Of a stretch of 64,000 bases of DNA, positions 56,168-64,000 are shown one piece after another. The position numbers and the translations under genes were made by a program. Under the pieces are notes generated by a model. It was not told the origin of the DNA, did no database searches, and was given only the letters and a program-made list of their open reading frames with translations. Positions within the stretch are counted from its first letter, which is position 1. The number at the start of each line of letters is the position of its first letter. This stretch comes from Ilyonectria destructans (lineage: Eukaryota > Ascomycota > Sordariomycetes > Hypocreales > Nectriaceae): NCBI GenBank assembly GCA_020740775.1, contig JAHEWK010000012.1, forward strand, positions 1,302,001-1,366,000, given 5' to 3'.

Positions 56168-57538
56168 CTACGGACCACCGACAACGTAAGGAGTGAACTC
56201 CGAGCAACTGCCCACATCCGCATCACTACCAATTCGCCAATAAACACCGCAGTCGTAATTGGTAGTTCCACGGGAACCCTGGCAAGCCAAGGGACAAGTG
56301 CCGTCGGCGTTGTACAGCACATTGCAGACCACGTTTACCAGGTTGTTGCCGCTGGAACCAAACATGACGAACGATGTCGTGCCGCCTTGGTTGGGGTCAG
56401 TTTCGCCCTTGCTGCCGCTGTTGGATCCGTTGTCGGCCGTCAGAGTACCATCGGAGTTGATGGAAAAATCGAGGACGGGGATACCTCCAGCGTTGTCACC
56501 GACTGTGCCGTCGCCAATGTCGTAGAACGGGTTGCCGCCGTTGTCACCGCCAATAGCGTACACGTTGAAAGTCGGGATAGCAACCACGGTGGTAGTGGAG
56601 GTGTAGACTGTTACATAATCCACCACCGTCGAAACGTCCGTGTGGGTATTGATAATCGTGTCCGTCTCAACAAGAGTTGCTGTAGCGGTGGCGGTCACGT
56701 CGACCGTATGGGGAACCTGCGAGCGACATTTTAGAAAAGCGTTCAAACGAGCGAAAGATAGACAGGATACTGGTGACTTACTGTGACGGAGATCACGGTT
56801 GTGGTGCGCGTTTTCAGGGTAGTCTTTTTTGTGGTTGTGGATGGCTTAATGGAGAGACACTTGCAGGCCGAAGAGAGGGCTGGGCCAGCCTGGTACTTGA
56901 CAAGGCAGCCGGGCTTCGAGGGGCCTTTAACACTACGCTTCACTGGCGCCGCCGTCGGAGATACGCACGCGGTAACATACGTAGTCGAGACGGTAGATAT
57001 GGTGGACACAGACGTAGTGTAGTCTGTGATGGTTGCAGAGTCCGTCTCCGTCGCGGTGTCGGTCTCAGTAACAGTCTCCGTCGCATCTGTGGTTATGACC
57101 TGTCCCAACGTAATAGTAGAGTGGATGGTGACGGTCCTGGGTAATGTTAGAGGCGGCGTGCCCGCAAGGGAAAGAGATGCCATACGTAGTATAAGAAGTG
57201 ACAGTTGAGGTCTTCGTCGACAGGGGCACGTGAAGGTACGAAGAGCAAAAGGTCGTGGCCTGGGCAGTCTCATGGCCGGCGGATATGAGACTCTTGACGA
57301 CGGTGCAAAACGGTTTGGGAGGTCCGTTAGGGGGATTGCCAAACACGCAACCCTTGATGGTGTCGTAGTATCCGCCGTAGTTGCATTTCTTGGGGGGAGG
57401 TAATGGGGTGCAACCCTTGCCCGTGTCCCAGTACTGCTTGTTGGGGCATACCCCGGACGCGGGGGCCTTGGGGATCGACAGGCCTGCAGCAGTGCTGGCG
57501 AGGGCCAGGGCGAGACTGGCTACGGTGTTGAAGTGCAT
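56168..57538 (-). CDS. Secreted Thr/Val-rich protein
   Basis: Three exons, 57538-57186, 57136-56782 and 56716-56168, 418 aa; phases agree at both introns. It begins with a signal peptide (MHFNTVASLALALASTAAGL) and a short Cys-rich module (CPNKQYWDTGKGCTPLPPPK, CNYGGYYDTIKGCVFG). Next comes a long Thr/Val/Ser low-complexity region (TETVTETDTATETDSATITD) likely to be O-glycosylated. The C-terminal domain has YAIGGDNGGNPFYDIGDG, FVMFGSSGNNLVNVVCNVLY and paired Cys residues. It is probably an extracellular or wall-associated protein. The C-terminus (EFTPYVVGGP) lacks a GPI signal. I do not recognise a family. Confidence 0.78.
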
Positions 57539-57571
57539 GGTTCGTGCCAGGGGGGGATTTGGAGGTGATGG

Positions 57572-57646
57572 GGAACCAAGAGATGGGGTGCCAAGAGATC
57601 GTATGCCAAGGGATCTGGTGCCAAGAGATCGTGTGCCAAGAGATGC
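57572..57646 (+). repeat. 15-bp minisatellite, five units
   Basis: Five tandem units with the pattern GTGCCAAGAGATCGT and small variations (GAACCAAGAGATGGG, ATGCCAAGGGATCTG and so on). It lies 34-108 bp upstream of the start codon of the secreted Thr/Val-rich protein, in its 5' UTR or core promoter. Confidence 0.8.
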
Positions 57647-58796
57647 TAATACATCGAGAGGGCATATATATACTAAGTCTTGGCAGGTCCATTCGTCGTA
57701 GTCTCCGACGCCCCAAACGGCTCTCACGATGCCGAGGCTGAGGTTAGTTGCCATTAGCGGCTGAGCCACAGGCCCAACACGGGTCGAAGTTGAGCTGAAC
57801 GCGCGCGGTCATCAATATTTCCAGTCTACTTCACGAGCTAGACAATACTCCGGCTAGGGCCGACGGTACGGCTTCACTTGCCGAGCACCCTGTCAGACTA
57901 AGCATAGTTGAATACTCGTCGCGCTATTGGCAACGGCGAGAAGCCAATAGGTCCATGATTCAATAGCGTCATGTTTGTACATGTATTCATCACTCTACTC
58001 CTCTTGGTTGGCTTTTTCTGCACTGCCTCGGGACATGATGCGGCTGAGGACCCCTGAACAGCCATTGTTCTGGGCCAGCAGACATATGAGGCGGGTGGCT
58101 GGCACTATTGGATCTAGCTTCAGAAAACCATGAGAGAAAACAGACCAAGGCGAAGCCGGGCGAGGTTGAAGTCTCACATCATCTTCTTAACGTAGCGGGA
58201 ACTCTGTGTAATACCACAAGGCTGACTAGAATACGTGTATTCCGTATTGTACAATCCGTTTTTTGGTGTTGCTCCTTTATCCCCTAAAAGCGTAAAAGAC
58301 GAAGGAAATTGTCGTGCCAGTCTTAAATTGGATGTCTTCTTGTGGCACTGTTGGGTATCTCGCGCCTAACTTAGAGTGAAACTCACGGCAACTCGGCACC
58401 CGATCTGCCGAAGACCCACAACACATCATTCATGTCTCCGCCCACTCCGGGCGAAATTCCTGGGGATAAAGCCTGGGGATTTCCACCATGTTGGTTCTGG
58501 TCAGCCCAACGCTACCACAATTAAGATTAGCGAAGCAATAGCGTACAGACGTCTCACCAGGTCATGGCTCAGCTGAGCAATAAGCATCATGCAATGACCT
58601 CGAGCGGGTACGGCACTCGGCACGTCGGCGGTAGAGCTAGCTGAGAATGGAAGCACGGAATTGTAAGAGGATACGGTAGGGTTACATTTAAACGGCGACC
58701 AACAACAAATGCCAAGTAGCCTTCGAGCTTGATCGAATTTCCTAACATCAGCCAACCACAGCCATGTCGTAGACATACTTTGAAAAGAGCGCGATG

Positions 58797-59195
58797 CCGA
58801 ATTTGGGACATGAATGTTGGATTACTTCACATGCAGCTAGCCTCAATGGCCATACTAAAGTTGTCCGACTCTGGAGAAGGAGGCAGACGTCAGCCCAGAT
58901 GATGAAGATGGACAGCAAGCTTCGTACTTGGCAACCATTTCCATGGGCGCAGAAGATAATGAAAGCAGAACGGCGTCACATGTAGCCAGCTAGGCGGATA
59001 CTAACAGAAGGGCAGAGTGCAACGGAAAGTAAGTAAGTTCTGATAATCTAAGCCCCAACAGGAAAGCCAAGACCGACGTCTAGTCTGGCCGCCATGCAGC
59101 TGTAATGTAGCTTCTTAGAGCAAGCAATGCCAACCATGTAGCCAAGACACATGGAAATCAGACGGCGCTGGATTATGCAGAAGGACGTGGCCAAA
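58797..59195 (+). pseudogene. Ankyrin-repeat gene relic
   Basis: SHAASLNGHTKVVRL (about 58825-58870) is followed one frame over by LEKEADVSPDDEDGQQ (about 58870-58920). After stops and further shifts comes HGNQTALDYAEGRGQ (about 59150-59195). These are fragments of consecutive ankyrin units of the PLHAAS-NGH-VVRLLLEKGADV type. No complete frame remains. Together they represent a decayed ankyrin gene, perhaps a relative of the Clr5-ankyrin gene at 36-40 kb. Confidence 0.55.
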
Positions 59196-60284
59196 AATTC
59201 AGGATAGAAGATCCTAGAACATACGATGGGTAACGACACCTTGGCTCGAGATGACGATGGCTAGACGGCGCTCTGCGCAGCGTCAAAGGCCACAAGCGAG
59301 ATAATACAGTGAGATATTTGTTGGCGCCAAGCAAGAAAAAGACTGCTGAGTTCAGCCACCGAGATTTTAAGGATGAGTCCTGGTTTCGGCCTTGAGCAAG
59401 TATAAAAGACATAGTATTACTATCAGATGCCTAAACAGGAGAGTGAGAAGCCCAGGAGAACATCGGTAGAATAGCCCCACTTAGAATTAAAGGTAGGTCG
59501 GATATAGATATACTTAATCTCTGGGGCGCCCTGACTTATCAGGTTGCCTCTCTGATTTATAGCTCGGCGCTCCCTAGATAGAGGCTAGCTTGTTGCTATC
59601 CCTTATCTCTCACATGGTTCCCGCATTAGAAAAAGGGCAAGAAGAAGAAGAAAGTCCTTATGCATGTGTGTGTGTATGTGCGTGTGTGTTTCATCAACGC
59701 CATACGTGCACAAAGTCCCGCCAATCCGTCGAGCGGCAAGATGGCGTGCTAGGCTAACTAAATAGAAGGATCTAAATACATAGACAAGATCAGGGTGTTG
59801 GGTAGGGTCTGCAGCATTGACGCCTCGCCAGCGCCTGCCTCAGTTATCCCATTTCCCCTGACTACTCCAATCCCGTTATCTAACATTGCAGAATAGAAGT
59901 TAGGTCTAGGGTAGGGACAAATGTACCAAGAAATTAGCCCTCGCGGAATACGAGGTTCAATCGGGACAAAGATGATCCCAAGATGCAGGTTGGCCCGGAA
60001 CCCAACAACTCCACAACTGTTGGTGGACCGAGGTCGGACCTGCGTTCCGACTTGTCCCGCTTTACGCCTAAGATACTAGGCATACGGGACAGAGGTGATC
60101 GCCCCTGCGACACACCGTCTGTCACACATAACTAGCCTAGTCATCATCATACAGTTCATTAGGTCCTAGCATCGTCCCTGTGATTCCACTAACAACTCAA
60201 CTCCACATCACGCCTGAAACATATATCTTAGGAGTCATGACATGACGCGCCAGACCATCACCAGCAAATGCAACTACATCGCCG

Positions 60285-61604
60285 ATGGTCCGACTTCCTG
60301 CCATTTCTGCGCCCAGGTCTCGTACGTTGCGCAGTGATAAAACCCTCTTCTACCATCCAGGCTATCCAAGCCCAGTCAACATTCTCTTTGGCCTGCCTCG
60401 TGTCGACCAGAGCCCGTCGCAACCCGACCTGTTTGGCGTCGATGCTCAAATCGCCCTCCTAGCTTGTCAAATCGTGGCTAACAATGCCTTTGTCACCGGT
60501 TATCTCGCGAGCGATGACAAGGGGACTCGCCGCGCCGACACTGGCCCTGATTCGGTCCTGACGCAGAGTGAATACTGGTTTTTTGTCCAAGACGATGGTA
60601 AGCGTGCGCTGCCATATTCCCGCAACCTCTAATGCCAATGATGGTATAGACGAGTATCCCGTTGTTCCCAGTTTTCGGGACTGGCAGTTCCCCCACGATC
60701 GACTACCATCATTCTGGCCCTTGCAAACCACAGAATCTCCATCGACCTCGAACCGGTGCCCTGTTACCAACACATCGTACACCTTAACCGAGGCGCATAT
60801 CATACCGAGGGAGGAAAGCGAGTGGTTCTTATCAATGGGATGCACCGATACGGCAGTGGACGTTATGACGTTGATGACCCAAGCAACATTGTTACCTTGC
60901 GGTCTGACGTCCATATCTGTCTCGATCGCCGAGCCTTTGCATTTGTCCCCAAGCCAGACGAACATCAAGTGAAAGAATTCGTTGTACACGTGCTTGACCC
61001 TCGTCACGCCGACTTTGCTACGTCATACCAGAACAGGACCGTATACTTGTCTGAAATAGTAAGCCAGGAGTACCTCTTTGCGAGGTTTGCATGTGCCGTC
61101 ATACACCTCGTCAAACCTTTCATTGTCGGCGGCGTCGACCGTCGAATTGCAAAGTTGAGTCGGGTCAAGACGGGGTCTGACGATGGTGGCGGTAAGGGAC
61201 TCCCGAAAGCCAAGATTGAGTTGCTCGAAGGCGCATCATTGATGGCCCTTTACGGAGGCAGCGGCAGTGGGAGTGCTAGTCCGCGGAAGCGAAAGGCTTC
61301 AAGTCCAAAAGACGAGTGCGAATTTGACGAATTTGAGGAAAAGTCTGCGAAGGAGGCGTCAGATGATGACTGGTATGCGGAACACCTTGAACTCGAACTG
61401 GACAGAGAGAGTCCAAGAGGGAGGAAACGGCAGAGGTTGAGTGACTCTTTTACTACGGAGATGACGACGCCTCCACTGTCTTACTCGCCTGCTTCAAGTG
61501 GCAGTATTGGCACTCACGACGTCTCATGCCATCCTGGCAGTATAAGATCGGGGGTCGATCTTAGCAAAACTAATTTGGATGAGACAACGAGCACAGGCCT
61601 TTGA
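60285..61604 (+). pseudogene. HNH-nuclease-domain protein, frameshifted in the domain
   Basis: Exon 1 is 60285-60597 and exon 2 starts at 60650 (DEYPVVPSFRDWQFPHD). The N-terminal part reads LFYHPGYPSPVNILFGLP and QIALLACQIVANNAFVTGYL. The HNH_2-type core follows: CPVTNTSYTLTEAHIIPREE, SEWF, then in another frame NGMHRYGSGRYDVDDPSNIV, TLRSDVHICLDRRAFAFVPK. The frame must change by one inserted or two lost bases between 60829 and 60833. The C-terminus is disordered with basic patches (PRKRKAS, RGRKRQRL) that look nuclear. Proteins of this class are numerous in moulds with no proven role. As written, the sequence is a broken gene or an assembly indel. Confidence 0.75.
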
Positions 61605-62349
61605 CAAAGGACGATGCTGGTATTACAAACACAGGAATATAACTCATGTTATTCATTGCCTTGTCTTCACCCAACGTTCAATGGCACTACTTTTTATTAA
61701 AGTTAATAAATTTATTATCTTTGTTTTTAAGAAATTTTATTCAAGTCTATTTTAACTGACATTATATTTATTATCTAATCTTCATCTTCTATCCAGTTAA
61801 ATATCGAGCAGCTGCAGGTATTATTAAAGCTTTACCAGTGAAATTCTCTGAGACTAACTTAATTAAGTATTTTGTTAAATACTCTTCTATTATGAGACAT
61901 AAGCTTCAGATCTATCTGACTACAAATATATAGTCTGTTGCAGCTTTAGGCCGAACTTATAAAACGCCTATACAATACTTTTCTGTACGTCTCCCGAAGG
62001 GTAAGTTAATAAGTTGGGTGTTAGTTTTCGTCCTTTTCCTACTCGTCGGCGGATGTCTGGCCTTACGAGCCCAATTGGAAAACGAGACATGTCTAGGGTA
62101 GGCATTTTTACCCTGGGGGAGACTAGTAACAACGCTCATCGTCTGCACCTGCGACACCACCCGTTCGTTCGTAGCTTGTACCCCAAAACATCGGAGGTCC
62201 CGCCTTGCATCGGAGGTCCCGCTTTGCATGGGACCATTTGCAGGGGGATTCTTAAACTCCGTCCCTCCAAATGTCTTCAGGGACTACATAAAGCCGCAAA
62301 CATCCGGGTTGCATTCTACGTTTCACAACTTCCCAAGTTTAACATCGAA
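61605..62349. other. AT-rich stretch upstream of the GH16 gene
   Basis: Bases 61690-61980 are very AT-rich with dense TTA/TAA, resembling RIP-mutated repeat debris. The following 370 bases are of normal composition and contain the GH16 promoter. Confidence 0.55.
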
Positions 62350-63708
62350 ATGCACTTATTAATCACATTTTTCATCTTGGCCGTGCTTTCACTCGGTGGA
62401 AGCGCCGCCTTATGCGGTTCCCCATGTGATCTCTACACCATCACTTGGGAAGAAGAATTCGACTCAGCGACAGTAAACACATCGGTTTGGAATTTCCGAA
62501 CCGATCAAAAGGCACTCAGTGCCCAGCTTGCTGCAAACGTCGAACAATCCAACGATAACCTCGTCATCAATCTCAAAAAGCAGCAGGTCAACACGTATAG
62601 CTAGTAAAGACAGAAAACCACTACCTATTTCACCTCTTATCCTAACTGGATCTCAGCACGGGCGGAGGAGTCATCTCCAAGGCTAATTTCCACTACGGCT
62701 ACTTCGAGTCACGGATCCGGATGAATTACGGCCAAGGATGGCATACATCCTTCTGGTTAATGGCTGGAGAGTGAGTACATGCGCCCTGATCCAAATTTTG
62801 CGTCGTATTGATCTTTCGTAGCGGCTCTACGACAGTCGACGTTGCGAGTCACACTCACAGTGAAATTGACATATTCGAACGGGACTCTACCACCAATTCC
62901 ACGCTGTCGCATAACATCAATCTGTGGAATGCTGACAACACCAGACAGACTAGCTATGGCTCTGGATCGCTCTCAACACCGTATCAATTTCCCGCGTGGC
63001 ATGACTTTGGCGCTCTCTGGAATGAGACCCACGTTGTGTTTTACATTGACGGAACACAGTCGGCTGTCTTGTCCTTCCTGCCATCCAAGTGGATCCACGA
63101 CTACATGAATATCTGGCTGACATCGCTTGCGTACGCTGTTACACCGGATGACACCAAACTTCCGTCAAAGATAGAATCTTCGTACGTTAGATACTATCAA
63201 AAGGACATCGTAAGTCATCCTGGTTGGAGTCAGGCGTGACTGACATGCTGAGTGAATGTAGTACCTCACATCTGGAACACTGTGCTTTGCTCACGCACAA
63301 GGAACCACTCCATGCCGCTCAAACAAAGGCTATACAGAGACCGGGTCATCTTGGTATACGTCTTCACTCACAGGCTACACTGTGGGTCTGGCCACGCGAT
63401 ACAGCTGTAGCGTGGCTGGAGCGACAGCATCGTGGAAAATCGACAGTGCACCCGCTTCTGGCACGTACGAAGTTTGGGTTTGGGTCATGGCAAGGAGCGA
63501 TTCTGACCCTTCTGTTACCTATAAAGTGTTCAAAGATGGTACAAGTGTGCTGCAAACCACCGTCGATCAAACTTCTGGCAGCGCCAGGTGGGTGAGACTC
63601 TTGAGTGGGCAGGGCATCACGACAGGACAGGAGTTGGTCATTAGCATGCTTGCATCCGGATCTGGATGTGCCAGGACAGACACAGTAAAGCTTGTCCGCA
63701 CAGCCTAA
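62350..63708 (+). CDS. Secreted GH16 endoglucanase-type hydrolase with golvesin-like C-terminal domain
   Basis: Four exons: 62350-62603, 62657-62770, 62822-63209 and 63262-63708, about 400 aa. It starts with a signal peptide (MHLLITFFILAVLSLGGSAA). GH16 features are YTITWEEEFDSA, GGGVISKANFHYGYFESRIR, GWHTSFWLMAG, the catalytic motif EIDIFE (nucleophile and acid/base Glu), FPAWHDFGALWNETHVVFYI and WLTSLAYAV. After intron 3 comes a second beta-rich domain (GYTVGLATRYSCSVAGATAS, WKIDSAPASGTYEVWVWVMA, VLQTTVDQTSGSARWVRL) resembling golvesin/Xly-type binding domains. A beta-1,3-glucan or other galactan/glucan substrate is likely. All splice phases are consistent. Confidence 0.9.
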
Positions 63709-64000
63709 GTTTGTGTGTCGCATGAGCCTCTTCCTAGACTGGTGACGGTTGGTTGCACTAGGGATTTGGCGCTTTGTAGCATAGTGATCGACTTAGGCCG
63801 AGATGAATTGTTGCGACAGAATTTCTTAAATTGCGATAACAAAATCATGAAAACCAGGTTCTGTTCCGTTCCTAACGCTTCGTGTCGCTTCCGTTCCGTG
63901 TGCCCCAGCAATTTCTCCCAAACAGTTTGCCAAAGCACCAACGAAACCACCAGCAAACACGCAGGCTTACTTTATGGCAAGTGTTCTGTCACCTCGCCCG
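63709..64000. other. 3' flank of the GH16 gene
   Basis: The last 292 bases show no gene on either strand. Confidence 0.5.

Larger units (their letters stand above)
57539..60284. other. Gene-poor stretch with minisatellite and ankyrin relic
   Basis: Includes the 15-bp minisatellite at 57572-57646, the ankyrin relic at 58797-59195 and a GT-rich microsatellite at about 59666-59690 preceded by GAA repeats. The remainder holds no gene that I can support. Confidence 0.5.

Noticed and set aside
1..64000. CRISPR arrays, polyketide synthase or NRPS genes, rRNA.
   Set aside because: Nothing of the kind was seen; the window is eukaryotic and contains no regularly spaced repeats or large biosynthetic multidomain genes.

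Overview
The window is nuclear DNA of a filamentous ascomycete (Pezizomycotina, probably a Sordariomycete). The evidence is: genes on both strands cut by roughly 45-140 nt introns with GTAAGT/GTGAGT-type donors and CAG/TAG acceptors; families typical of moulds (AzgA purine permease, 2EXR and Clr5 proteins, a bZIP with a DUF3425 tail, a GH5_12-type glycosidase); long gene-free stretches; and AT-rich patches that look like repeat-induced-mutation (RIP) debris. The species cannot be fixed from the sequence alone. I read about 20 convincing intact or edge-cut genes and 6 broken ones.

Layout. 1-324: 5' end of a TauD-type dioxygenase (minus) leaving the left edge. 1.4-3.4 kb: AzgA-type purine permease (minus). 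4.3-6.9 kb: two-SH3 protein. 7.2-8.7 kb: a broken small secreted-protein gene and a broken 2EXR gene. 11.6-12.6 kb: secreted beta-propeller glycosidase-like protein. 15.3-17.8 kb: secreted copper amine oxidase. 18.1-19.0 kb: SHB17-like sugar bisphosphatase. 20.0-20.9 kb: class I glutamine amidotransferase-like protein. 21.4-24.6 kb: bZIP factor and aldo-keto reductase, divergent. 24.9-25.7 kb: conserved fungal unknown. 27.3-29.5 kb: FMN-dependent 2-hydroxyacid oxidase and RidA protein, divergent. 30.0-31.9 kb: bZIP/DUF3425 factor. 32.9-33.8 kb: broken GNAT acetyltransferase. 34-36 kb: AT-rich debris. 36.3-39.7 kb: Clr5-ankyrin gene with a frameshift in its first exon. 40.2-40.6 kb: MITE-like element. 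43.8-44.6 kb: short-chain dehydrogenase. 47.1-48.4 kb: TauD/TfdA dioxygenase. 48.7-51.1 kb: GH5 glycosylceramidase/steryl-glucosidase-like enzyme. 51.5-54.1 kb: multi-pass membrane protein. 56.2-57.5 kb: Thr/Val-rich secreted protein. 58.8-59.2 kb: ankyrin relic. 60.3-61.6 kb: HNH-nuclease-domain gene with a frameshift. 62.3-63.7 kb: GH16 glucanase with a golvesin-like C-terminal domain.

The intact genes suggest nutrient scavenging, especially of nitrogen: purine uptake, extracellular amine oxidation, two TauD-type dioxygenases, a glutamine-amidotransferase-like protein, a 2-hydroxyacid oxidase next to an imine/enamine deaminase, and several carbohydrate-active enzymes. No classical secondary-metabolite backbone gene is present. 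The best candidate for an undescribed unit is the 27.3-31.9 kb module. The oxidase and RidA genes share a promoter holding four TGACTAA/TTAGTCA sites within 89 bp, a Yap/AP-1-type bZIP core, and a bZIP gene lies next door. A second bZIP gene diverges from an aldo-keto reductase across a promoter carrying a 15-bp motif repeated exactly twice.
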